Source of the DNA: CBDBGD01 sp965205235
Lineage (GTDB): Bacteria > Chloroflexota > Dehalococcoidia > Lucifugimonadales > UBA1127
NCBI GenBank assembly: GCA_965205235.1
Contig: CBDBGD010000002.1
Span: 1 to 64,000 of the forward strand
Reading direction: 5' to 3'
Length of the DNA stretch: 64,000 nucleotides
In this document: one piece after another, positions 43,098-51,089 of the stretch
How the letters are laid out: every line of letters begins with the position of its first letter
Numbering within the stretch: the first letter of the stretch is position 1
Notes under the pieces: model-generated
The model's database searches: none
The model's input: the letters and a program-made list of their open reading frames with translations, nothing else
Told to the model about the DNA's origin: nothing
Program-made: the position numbers and the translations under genes

Positions 43098-43421
43098 TTA
43101 CTGGCGTGGGGGCGGATCGCCACAGACTTCGTCTTTGCATTGTCTCCCGACCCTTGAATCCGGGCGGTCCCCGACTGCTGGGAGCAGAATGTGCAGAAGC
43201 CCTATTTCGGCGGCGAGGCTGAACAGGGCGACAAGGTGGCCCGGGTCAGGCCTCGTCCCATTCCGCCAGCGCCGGAGCATGCGGTTGTCCACCCGCAGGC
43301 GTCGGGCCAGCCCTCTTGAAGACAGCCTCGCGGCATCCCTGAAACGCTCCAGGCGGTCGGAGAAGTCCGGAGGGAACTGCGATGGTTCTACACGATAAAC
43401 CCACTGCTGTCTGCGCCCCAT
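43098..43421 (-). CDS. small XRE-type helix-turn-helix regulator
   Basis: 107 residues from ATG 43,421 (MGRRQQWVYR). The HTH region reads FSDRLERFRDAARLSSRGLA, RRLRVDNRMLRRWRNGTRP, typical of a Cro/CI-like fold preceded by the FPPDF motif found in a group of short XRE proteins. A longer ORF start at 43,481 is not supported. It is the last of three regulators in a row on the minus strand. Confidence 0.65.
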   Translation of the reverse strand: MGRRQQWVYRVEPSQFPPDFSDRLERFRDAARLSSRGLARRLRVDNRMLRRWRNGTRPDPGHLVALFSLAAEIGLLHILLPAVGDRPDSRVGRQCKDEVCGDPPPRQ

Positions 43422-43548
43422 GTCGCTACTCCACACCTTGATGAGCCAGGTTCCTGTGCACTCCCAGGCACCCGGCGACATCTAATCCCTCGGAGGCTCC
43501 TCGGGCTGAGGCCACGCCTCCTTTCCGCATCCGGCACTCCACTGGCTG

Positions 43549-43838
43549 CTAGCTACGGCTTCGATAGACGACGATCCGGTCCTCGTTCAGGAGAGCCGAA
43601 AGGCCCTCAGGCACCCGTGTCGCCAAATCCACCAGCGCCAACATCGCTCCACCGTTGGGCCACTCGCCACGCCGCCACCTGAGGATTTGCCGACTGTCTA
43701 CCCCAAGGCACGTTGCCATCCCTGCCCAGGAGAGCCCGTGATCTCCTTGATGACGGTCAGACGCTCGGCAAAGTCCTCTGGCAGAAGCGCCACACCAGGC
43801 GGGAACAGATGGGGAGAAGGAGGGCGCCCGCTACGCAT
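43549..43838 (-). pseudogene. XRE-type regulator, one frameshift
   Basis: MRSGRPPSPHL, LPEDFAERLTVIKEIT and, after a one-base change near 43,735, GLSWAGMATCLGVDSRQILR and WRRGEWPNGGAMLALV: the same family as the gene at 43,098. The ATG overlaps the stop of the third regulator (8 bp), so the three genes form an operon. Confidence 0.6.
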
Positions 43839-44076
43839 CGTTGCTCACCACGACGAACAACTCCTCAAACTCGGTGCAGTGCAGCGCTTCCATAAGACGT
43901 CTTCGCATAGACGGAGACGGGTAGCGCCTTCCGTTGATGAGGCGGGAGAGGTGACCGGAGGAGATGCTCAAAAGACGGGCTAGGTCATTCTGGGTCATGT
44001 TGAGGCGATGGAGGGGATACCAGACCGCCTCGGCCTTCAGTTTTACTCTCTGAGCAGAGCGTCTACGGGGCATCAT
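43831..44076 (-). CDS. XRE-family transcriptional regulator
   Basis: 81 residues from ATG 44,076 (MMPRRRSAQRV) after GGAGGGTG. The HTH reads MTQNDLARLLSISSGHLSRL followed by INGRRYPSPSMRRRLMEAL, a complete lambda-Cro-type domain. It is first in the minus-strand operon of three regulators and divergent from the ImmR-like gene at 44,329, so the 250 bp between are a likely shared control region. Confidence 0.75.
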   Translation of the reverse strand: MMPRRRSAQRVKLKAEAVWYPLHRLNMTQNDLARLLSISSGHLSRLINGRRYPSPSMRRRLMEALHCTEFEELFVVVSNDA

Positions 44077-44328
44077 CACCCTCCTTGACCTGGCGCACGG
44101 GGCCGACCACTTCCGAATGCCAGGCACTCATCTCCATAGCGCGGTGGCCCAACGAAAATACGTCGCCTGAAAGGTATAGAACGGATATTCTTTGTAATTC
44201 GGGAGTCTAACAGCTATGCATGTTTCAGTGCAACATATCGAAGGCATTGACTACTGCTTCTCTTGACGAAGTGCTTCCTAGAATGCAACAATTCGTGACC
44301 AACTGTTGACCTCGGAAGACTGGCACAT
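44077..44328. promoter_or_regulatory. divergent control region between two regulator operons
   Basis: A 252-bp gap, A/T-rich in the middle. Three TTGAC boxes occur on the plus strand (TTGACT, TTGACG, TTGACC between about 44,248 and 44,311), but none has an ideal -10 at 17 bp. No palindrome stood out. Placement between divergent XRE genes makes it the likely switch region of the island. Confidence 0.4.
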
Positions 44329-44745
44329 ATGGACACAGCAGTTCGCGGAGAGTTCACGTTGGACGAAGAGATCGGGGCGATGCTCAGACGGCTCCGGGGC
44401 GAGACCAGTCTCCGGGCTATCCAGCGCTTGACCGGCATCTCCAATGCCTACCTGTCCCAGGTCGAGAAGGGCATCCGTCAGCCGGGGCCGAAGCTGCTCA
44501 GACGACTGGCTGTACTCTACGGGGTCGGCGTCCAGGACCTGTTCAGGAGAGCTGGGTACCTGGAGATGGAGGGGGAGGAGCCAGCAGTGGACGAGGCAAC
44601 GGAGGTGGAACGAGCCTACCAGTACGTCCTATCGGATCCGGTGTTCCGGGTGGGGACTCGCCCCAGGGGCCCCCTCTCCGTCGAATCCAAGCGCTTCATC
44701 GTCGAGCTCTACCAGCGATACAGCGGAAAGCGTCTCCTGGCATGA
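44329..44745 (+). CDS. XRE-family regulator (ImmR-like)
   Basis: 138 residues. HTH at about 12-70: IGAMLRRLRGETSLRAIQRL, TGISNAYLSQVEKGIRQPGP. The C-terminal half is charged and helical. Its stop overlaps the start of the metallopeptidase-like gene by ATGA. Paired XRE and COG2856 genes control excision and transfer of elements such as ICEBs1, where ImmA cleaves the repressor ImmR. The pairing and the island setting suggest the same role here. Confidence 0.8.
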   Translation: MDTAVRGEFTLDEEIGAMLRRLRGETSLRAIQRLTGISNAYLSQVEKGIRQPGPKLLRRLAVLYGVGVQDLFRRAGYLEMEGEEPAVDEATEVERAYQYVLSDPVFRVGTRPRGPLSVESKRFIVELYQRYSGKRLLA

Positions 44746-45533
44746 CCGGCATCTCCCTGGACGGCTTCTGTCACCACCTCATGGATGAAGAGTGCACAAG
44801 GGGGAGCCTTCATCCTGCCCGGGTTGCGCGGGCCTTCGTGAATTACTTCGGCCTCTCCGCTTTTCCCAACATGGAAGAGATCAGAACAATGCTGCGACGG
44901 GCGAGCATCGGGACTGTCGTTCCAGCACGGGAAACCGGCGGCCTTCGAGGTTATCACCTGGGGACGAGGGATGGGTCCTACCTCATCGGCTACGATGCGT
45001 CCGACGGCGTCGCCGCGCGAGAGCACACGCTTCTGCACGAGACCTACGAGATCATCCGAGAACGAGTTGCCGACCTTTATCCCCGTGTCGGTCTTCCCCG
45101 CGGCAGGCTCCTGTGCCGCCAGGCCGACCAGTTTGCAGCAGCAGCGCTGATGCAGCCAGCTGTCTTCTCCCTGTTCGCTGAGGCCACGGGGTTGGACGTG
45201 GTGGCCCTGCAGAGGGCGTACGGACGTGCCTATTCCTCGCTCACTATCAGGCTGGCTGAAGTGATGCGACAGCAGCCTCTGCTCGCGGTATTGTACGAGC
45301 GAATGGACGCTGAGGAGCCGTCCTTGTGGAGGGAGCCCCCGCTACCAGGACAATTCCGGGCCGCTATAGTGGTGCGAACACCAGGCTACAGACTTCGACT
45401 GCAGAGGAGGCCTCTGTCACAGCTCCGCGGACTGCTACCCCGCCGGGGTAGGCCACCTGCCTCCGGCTCGGTCGTGGAGCGTGTTGTGCAAACGGGCAGG
45501 CCCGTCTGTGTGGAACGCGTGAGCGGGATTTGA
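44742..45533 (+). CDS. ImmA/IrrE family metallopeptidase-like protein
   Basis: 263 residues. The core has REHTLLHETYEIIRERV at about residue 87 and QADQFAAAALMQP at about 128, matching the H-E-x-x-H helix and the following E/D-x-x-F-A-A-x-L-L-M-P motif of the COG2856 family. The second histidine is replaced by Glu (HETYE), so zinc binding may be altered or the protein non-catalytic. ATG overlaps the regulator stop. The last 60 residues are Arg/Pro-rich and less conserved. Confidence 0.7.
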   Translation: MTGISLDGFCHHLMDEECTRGSLHPARVARAFVNYFGLSAFPNMEEIRTMLRRASIGTVVPARETGGLRGYHLGTRDGSYLIGYDASDGVAAREHTLLHETYEIIRERVADLYPRVGLPRGRLLCRQADQFAAAALMQPAVFSLFAEATGLDVVALQRAYGRAYSSLTIRLAEVMRQQPLLAVLYERMDAEEPSLWREPPLPGQFRAAIVVRTPGYRLRLQRRPLSQLRGLLPRRGRPPASGSVVERVVQTGRPVCVERVSGI

Positions 45534-46584
45534 CCTGTGGCAGAACGATGATCTTACTGTGGCAGCGAGGCCTGTGGTCTGGCATGGGCGGTTGGCCAAA
45601 GTGAGCGTCGTAGCCGTGCCGTACCGAGACCGGACCCTCCTCACCCCTCAGTTCAGCAGTGCCTCCTTTGAGCGAATCCCCCGCGCTCACCAGGTTATCT
45701 AGCGGATGCCGTGAGCGCAGGAGTCCCGCCAGGGACTCAGAAGGCTCGCCGCCGCGCCCCGAGGGTGCTGGCCTCGGTTCGCTCCTTCGTGCTTCGGATA
45801 TCCCTACTTCATTCTCGCATCCTTGGAAATGCTCTCGGATGGACGCGTTATGTGAACGGCCGCGTTCACCCCATGTCCCGGAAGGGAATGGGATACGGCC
45901 TCCAGGGGCACGCCCACCCCCCGCTACGAGGCATCGGCCAATGGCGCTGGAGGCCGTACATTCAGATGGCGGGCACCGCACCCGGCTGACGACAGCATCG
46001 GCAGCACAGACTACCTTCGACTCTCCGCCGGTCCGCTGCTCTGGACGGCTTTCATCATGGCTGAGACCTCCCTGGCCAGTGCCAGGAGAGCGCCTGTCGG
46101 CGGAACGGGGGCCGACGCTTCCACACCTCGAACGAGAACGGCAGGCGGCCTTCCCCGTTGCAGGCGACGTCATCGGGCCAAGACGAACCCACATGAAACA
46201 CCGAGACAACCTGGACAGGCCCACCGGCACAAGTGGGACATCAGGAGAGCTGCGCATCGCCGGCATCTGCGCAGGCGCAGGTCCCGAGGCCGAGGACCGG
46301 CTGCGCCGACTCTTCTCCCTGCTGATCACGTATGCCACCCGAAACCCATTCCCGGTAACCGCGGCCGAATCGCATCCATCGGGCGATGCCGAAGGGGAGC
46401 GGGGCGACCCAAGAGCGCACTCGAGGACAAAGGGAATCGACAAGAGGCGCCGCTTCAAGCAGCCAGATGGAAGAGGGAGTTCAAGGCCCGCTAGGACATC
46501 AGAGAAGCCCTAGGGTATTGCATGATTAGGCGAGGTGGTGTACGGTAGACACTGCCCATCTAAGTCTACCCTCTGGGAGGTCTC
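45534..46584. other. 1-kb region with no confirmed gene
   Basis: Long ORFs on both strands cross this stretch but overlap one another and look like GC-driven shadows. One weak candidate starts ATG 46,193 (MKHRDNLDRPTG) and contains EDRLRRLFSLLITYATR, a helix like that in small proteins sometimes found upstream of serine recombinases. It runs into a likely frameshift after about 65 codons. An inverted repeat GTAGAC-13-GTCTAC (46,545-46,569) sits just before vapB and may be its operator. Confidence 0.4.
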
Positions 46585-46842
46585 GTGAGCCTGACATCAA
46601 GAATGAAGAGACCTGTCGGCTGGCCGGGGAGTTGGCGCGCCTTACAGGCGACACCAATGACAGGTGCAATCACGGTGGCGCTCAAGGAGCGACTTGAACG
46701 CGAGGCACGTCGACAGAGCGTCGAAGAGCGCCTGCTGAGGATGCGCGCCGTCGCACAGCGCTGCGCTATGCTGCTGAATCAGGAAAAGCCGATTCTCGAC
46801 CACGGCGAGCTGCTCTACGACGGGCGAGGCCTCCCAGGGTGA
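46585..46842 (+). pseudogene. vapB: VapB antitoxin (Rv0623/PSK-type) with compensated frameshifts
   Basis: The C-terminal two thirds read normally: TGAITVALKERLEREARRQS, then EERLLRMRAVAQRCAML and DHGELLYDGRGLPG. The N-terminal DNA should give SLDIKNEETCRLAGELARL, but a missing base after codon 3 and an extra base near 46,659 put about 20 codons out of frame between them. So the DNA-binding part is scrambled while the ends stay in frame. GTG start with GGGAGGTCTC upstream. Confidence 0.7.
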
Positions 46843-47223
46843 TCGTCGATACCTCTGCTATCCTGGCTGTCCTATCAACGAGCCGGGGCTGACCGCTATG
46901 ATAGGGCGATTGCCGAAGCTCCGAGCTGCCGGATGTCGGTTGTCAGTTTCCTGGAGGCAGCCATCGACCTCGAGAGCCGAGGTGGCCCAGCGGCCGGACA
47001 CGAGCTCGACTCCTTCCTCGCAGCGGCGGCCATTCAGTTGGAGCCGGTTACCTGTGAACAGGTCCAGGTTGCACGCAAGGCATGGAGGCGGTTTGGCCAA
47101 GGGTAATCATCCGGCCGGATTGAACTTCGGTGATTGCTTCGCCTATGCGCTGGCTGAGTCCACGGGGGACCCTTGCTGTTCAAGGGCCAGGACTTTGCAC
47201 AAACGGACGTTCAGGTTCCGTAA
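46839..47223 (+). pseudogene. vapC: VapC PIN-domain toxin, frameshifted
   Basis: Starts GTG overlapping vapB (GTGA) with MIVDTSAILAVL, the first PIN motif, but hits a stop after 17 codons. In other frames the rest of a VapC follows: YDRAIAEAPSCRMSVVSFLE, RGGPAAGHELDSFL, then GLNFGDCFAYALAE (third acidic motif) and FKGQDFAQTD, ending TAA 47,223. At least three frameshifts (near 46,878, 47,100 and 47,175). The toxin is inactive as read. Confidence 0.75.
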
Positions 47224-47256
47224 CACCACCACACCATCAGAATAGAGAGGAAGCAG

Positions 47257-48846
47257 ATGGCCAGAATCGAATGCAGCAACGGCAGGCACAGGCCGGAGGG
47301 CGGCAATCTACGCCCGCGTATCCGACAAGAGCCAAGCCGAGGAGGATAAGAGCTCCATTTCGGAGCAGACGTCCGATATGGAAGCTTACTGCAATCGCAA
47401 GGGACTGACCATCACGGCACGCTACCAAGAAGTGGGAAGGGGATGGTCCAAGCATCGCCCGGAGTTCCAGAGGATGCTGGCCGACGCAAGGAGCGGCCGC
47501 TTCGACACTATCGTCTGTTGGAAGTCTGACCGCCTGAGTAGGGGTATGTATCCCGCAGCCGCCCTGATGGAGGTCGTCGAAGCCCCACCAGATACAGCTT
47601 GAGGCCGTCATGGGACGCCATCGACATGAAGACCTTCGGCCTCATGGCAGCCATCGGCAAGATCGAGCTGGATAACTTTCGTGAACGTTCGGCCATGGGC
47701 AAGCGCGGATCAGCTAGGAGAGGCCGAATACCAAACAATGGGATTCCATACGGATACCGCATCGGCGCCGACGGCAGGCCGGAAATAGCGCCGACCGAGG
47801 CGGAAGTGGTGAGGCGCATCTTCAGACAGTATGCCTACGATGATATGGGAATCCCGCTGATTCGCCAGACACCTAACGGATGACGGAGTTCCAACAGCTA
47901 GGCTCAGTGGAAACCTATGGCATCAATCCCATATCCATCGCATTCTCAGAAACGAGGCGTACAAGGGAACCTGGTGGTACGGCAGGACTCGGCAGATCAC
48001 AACAGAGGAGGGGAGACAGATATTTGGCCAACCGGAGGACACCTGGATCAAAGTGTCATTCCCTCCTTTGGTTGAAGAGGAAACCTGGGATAGGGTCCAG
48101 AGAATCAAACGGCGTCGCAAGAGTCAGGCAAGTCGCAACACAAAGATCTTCTACTTGCTGCAACATCTGGTCAGGTGTACTGAGTGCGGGATGCTCTTCG
48201 GTTGCCGCGCGACGACACGAAACACAGTGAAGCGTCACGGCAAGAAGTACAGTTACGACCTGGATCCCCCGCGCCGCTACTACCAGTGCTACGGAATGCT
48301 AAAGCAGCTGTACCGTTGCCGAGAACACCCGGTCATTAGGGCAGAAAGACTGGAGGGTCTGATCTGGAACGCAGTCAAGCAAGTGCTTCAGGACCCGGAG
48401 GTTATAGTGGCCGGCATGGCCGCACTCAGGACACAAGGAGACGTAGGTCTCGCTGATGAGATGGCCCGTGCAGAGCGGGACCTGAACACCGTCCAAATGG
48501 AAGAGGACCGAGCCATTCGGCTATATGTATCGGGTAAAAATCACAGAGGCTCAGTTGGACCGGCAACGACGGTTCATCACTGAGCGAATGGAGAACCTGC
48601 GGGACAAAGATAGAAGCCCATCGAGCACAGGAGCAAGCGGAAGTCGAGAAGCAGGCGCTCGTAGATAGAGTCACCGAGTGGGCGGGATCTGTCCGAGACG
48701 GCCTTGACGAGCTCTCCCTCGAGGAGCGCCGTAAGATTCTGAACTTGATTCTCGAACGCGTAACGGTTGACAGTGGCAATCGCGTCAACATAACCATGGC
48801 AATACCGGCTTGGAGAGTTCGTATCGATTGCAGAACCTACAACTTC
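47257..48846 (+). pseudogene. large serine recombinase (integrase of the island), about six frameshifts
   Basis: The resolvase domain has the catalytic serine in AAIYARVSDKSQAEED and continues with FDTIVCWKSDRLSRG. Then come KTFGLMAAIGKIELDNFRER, the Recombinase domain (GIPYGYRIGADGRPEIAPTE, SHIHRILRNEAYKGTWWYGR), the zinc-ribbon (LVRCTECGMLFGC, YYQCYG) and the coiled-coil end (LSLEERRKILNLILERVTVD). Frame changes lie near 47,290, 47,583, 47,613, 47,873, 48,538 and 48,609. The last frame has no stop before the attachment site and reads on into comM. Members of this family integrate elements at a short core sequence; this copy is not functional as read. Confidence 0.85.
48840..48846 (+). repeat. 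attR core (CAACTTC)
   Basis: Second copy of the seven-base repeat. Recombinase sequence lies to the left and the comM 3' part begins at 48,847. Confidence 0.8.
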
Positions 48847-49341
48847 ATGCTGGTGGGCGCCATGAACCCGTGCTCATGCGGCTATCACGGCGACCCCCGC
48901 CGGACATGCACCTGCGACCCTCGCACCGTGGCCCGCTACCGCAAGCGCATCTCCGGCCCCCTGCTGGACCGCATCGACCTGTTCGTCGAGGTGCCACGGG
49001 TCGAGTACGAGAAGCTGACGGCCCAGGACGCGGGCGAGACGTCGGAGGAGGTGCGGGAACGGGTGGAGACGGCGCGAGCGGCGCAGCGAGGGCGCTTCCC
49101 GAACACGGGCTTCCACTCCAACTCGGACCTGGGCCCCGTCGAGGTCTGGGAGTACTGCCAGCCTGAGGGCGACGCCCGGGAACTGGCCCGCACGGCCATG
49201 GAGCAGCTCCAGCTCTCGGCCAGGGCCTTCCATCGTATCCTCAAGGTGGGCCGCACCATCGCCGATCTGGCCGGCAGCCCCACCATCGACGTGGCCCACC
49301 TGGCCGAGGCGATCCAGTACCGGCCGCGGGGGCTGGCCTAG
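48847..49341 (+). pseudogene. comM: comM (yifB) 3' fragment
   Basis: The remaining 164 codons and stop of ComM: MLVGAMNPCSCGYHGDPRRT (the conserved A-M-N-P-C-P-C-G motif with its cysteines), LLDRIDLFVEVPRVEYEKL, and the C-terminal Mg-chelatase domain ending AEAIQYRPRGLA. Joined to codons 1-343 at 9,697-10,725 it gives 507 residues, the usual ComM length, in one frame. Both pieces look well conserved, with no further mutations visible, so the insertion is not old or ComM was lost recently. Confidence 0.95.
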
Positions 49342-49375
49342 AGCCGTGAATATCGCAGACAAGCGAGGTCAAGCA

Positions 49376-50680
49376 ATGAACAGAGCCAGGACAAGGGCCT
49401 GGAAGGCGCTGCTCTCAGCGATGGCGGCCCTAGTGCTCGTCGCCATGGCGTGCGGCGGCGAGGATGAAGGGACGCCGCCCGCGGCCTCGTCCGCGACATC
49501 GTCTGCGTCAACGGCCGCACAGCAGCCGGAGGCGTCGCACATGCAGTGGGACGCACCGCCGGCCATGTCCATCGACACGGCGAAGCAGTACCACGCGACG
49601 CTGCGCACCAGCTACGGCGACATCACCCTGGAGCTCTACCCGAGGGAGGTCCCCGTCACCGTCAACAACTTCGTGTTCCTGGCCCGGCAGGGGTACTACG
49701 ACGGGGTAGTCTTCCACCGCATCGTCAGGGGCTTCATGGTGCAGGGCGGCGACCCGACGGGGACGGGGCGCGGCGGGCCGGGCTACCGCTTCGCGGACGA
49801 GCAGGTCACCCGCGACTATGTACGCGGCACCCTGGCCATGGCCAACTCGGGGCCCAACTCCAACGGCAGCCAGTTCTTCATCATGCACCAGGACTTTGCG
49901 CTGCCCCCGGCCTACACGATCTTCGGGATGGTGACGGAGGGGCTGGACGTGCTCGACGCCATCGCCAACTCGCCGGTGGAGCCAGGGCCCGGCGGCGAGA
50001 GGTCCCTTCCCGTCGAGCGCATAGTCATCCAGTCGGTCGAAATCACCGAGACAGAGAGGACGTCGTCCGACACGCCGTCCACGGCGGCATCCGACACACC
50101 GGCGCCAGCTTCGTGCAAAACACCGGCCGCAGCTTCGGCCGCACCACAACCACAGGAGGCGAACATGCAGTGGGACGCCCCACCGGCAATGTCCATCGAC
50201 ACCGAGAAGCAGTACTGCGCGACGCTGCGCACAACCCACGGCGATATCACCGTGGCGCTCCACGCCAGCGAGGCCCCCGTCACCGTCAACAACTTCGTGT
50301 TCCTGGCGCGGCAGGGGTTCTACAACGGGGTGCGCTTCCACCGCATCATCCGTGGCTTCATGGTGCAGAGCGGCGACCCGACGGGCACGGGACGCGGCGG
50401 GCCCGGCTACCGCTTCGCGGACGAGCCGGTCACCCGCGACTACCTGCGCGGCACCCTGGCCATGGCCAACGCAGGGGCCAACACCAACGGCAGCCAGTTC
50501 TTCATCGTGCACCAGGACGCCGGCCTGCCCCCGGCCTACACGATCTTCGGGATGGTGACCGACGGCCTCGACGCGCTCGATGCCATTGCCGGCGTGCCGG
50601 TGGGCTTCGGGCCCGGCGGCGAGCGGTCTGCTCCTGAGGAGGAGGTCCTCATCCAGTCCATCGAGATCAGCGAGGAGTAG
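49376..50680 (+). CDS. lipoprotein with two cyclophilin-type peptidyl-prolyl isomerase domains
   Basis: 434 residues. A lipoprotein signal (ALVLVAMAC) and Ala/Ser/Thr linker precede two cyclophilin domains: residues about 70-225 and 285-432. Each has VNNFVFLARQG, FHRI(V/I)RGFMVQ with the catalytic Arg, the GGPGYRFADE stretch, and NGSQFFI. The two halves are nearly the same, including the unusual MQWDAPPAMSIDT lead-in, so the gene arose by internal duplication. It acts outside the cytoplasmic membrane, presumably on folding proteins. ATG at 49,376 has GAGGTC upstream; it follows comM by 34 bp. Confidence 0.9.
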   Translation: MNRARTRAWKALLSAMAALVLVAMACGGEDEGTPPAASSATSSASTAAQQPEASHMQWDAPPAMSIDTAKQYHATLRTSYGDITLELYPREVPVTVNNFVFLARQGYYDGVVFHRIVRGFMVQGGDPTGTGRGGPGYRFADEQVTRDYVRGTLAMANSGPNSNGSQFFIMHQDFALPPAYTIFGMVTEGLDVLDAIANSPVEPGPGGERSLPVERIVIQSVEITETERTSSDTPSTAASDTPAPASCKTPAAASAAPQPQEANMQWDAPPAMSIDTEKQYCATLRTTHGDITVALHASEAPVTVNNFVFLARQGFYNGVRFHRIIRGFMVQSGDPTGTGRGGPGYRFADEPVTRDYLRGTLAMANAGANTNGSQFFIVHQDAGLPPAYTIFGMVTDGLDALDAIAGVPVGFGPGGERSAPEEEVLIQSIEISEE

Positions 50681-50686
50681 GCGACG

Positions 50687-51082
50687 GTGGGCGGTCCGCC
50701 CGGCGATGGCGCGGCAGTGGGGATCGATGCGCTGGTGGGCGTCGTCCTCTGGACCGATCGGATGGACGCCATGGTCCGCTTCTACGAGGAGGTGCTGGAG
50801 CTGCCTCTCCGCTCGCGCCACGACGACTTCGCCGCGTTCACGCTGCAACCCGGCGTTCGACTGAGCATCGGCCTGCACGACAAGGTCCGGGGCTGCTCCC
50901 GCGACCCGCACCGGGTGATGGTGAACCTGGGTGTGCCGGACATCCACCGCGCGGCGGCCACGCTCAAGGGGCGGGGCGTCGCGTTCACGCGCGAGCCGGA
51001 GCAAGAGCACTGGGGCGGCTGGGTCGCCACCTTCCATGACCCCGACGGCAACACGGTCCAGCTCCTCCTGGGAGCGTCCTGA
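50687..51082 (+). CDS. VOC family (glyoxalase/bleomycin-resistance-like) protein
   Basis: 131 residues with the beta-alpha-beta-beta-beta pattern of the vicinal oxygen chelate fold: DRMDAMVRFYEEVLELPL at the start, VPDIHRAAATLKGRGVAF in the middle and FHDPDGNTVQLL at the end, where the last Glu position is Gln. GTG start with GAGGAG upstream, 6 bp after the cyclophilin stop. Substrate unknown; these proteins include dioxygenases, epimerases and drug-binding proteins. Confidence 0.82.
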   Translation: MGGPPGDGAAVGIDALVGVVLWTDRMDAMVRFYEEVLELPLRSRHDDFAAFTLQPGVRLSIGLHDKVRGCSRDPHRVMVNLGVPDIHRAAATLKGRGVAFTREPEQEHWGGWVATFHDPDGNTVQLLLGAS

Positions 51083-51089
51083 CCGCCGC

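Larger units (their letters stand above)
10726..48846. mobile_element. 38.1-kb genomic island integrated in comM, with decayed serine recombinase
   Basis: The island is bounded by the CAACTTC repeats and replaces nothing in comM: rejoining gives a 507-codon ORF of normal ComM length. A large serine recombinase remnant lies directly at the right end (47.26-48.85 kb), the usual position for the integrase of such elements. By eye the interior is less GC-rich than the flanks, especially 16-20 and 24-27 kb. It carries a drug-exporter-like operon, Pycsar-type, NurA-HerA and toxin-antitoxin modules, a graspetide-like operon, P450 and LRR genes, and an ImmR/ImmA-like regulator pair. No conjugation, replication or phage structural genes were seen, so it looks like an integrative island that may rely on other elements to move, or is now immobile. 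Confidence 0.9.

Noticed and set aside
45364..46513. Two long overlapping ORFs (364 codons minus, 284 codons plus)
   Set aside because: They overlap each other and the ImmA-like gene, lack ribosome binding sites and show no family motifs.
10719..48846. Prophage interpretation of the island
   Set aside because: No terminase, portal, capsid, tail or lysis genes were found; only the integrase type and XRE/ImmA genes are phage-like.
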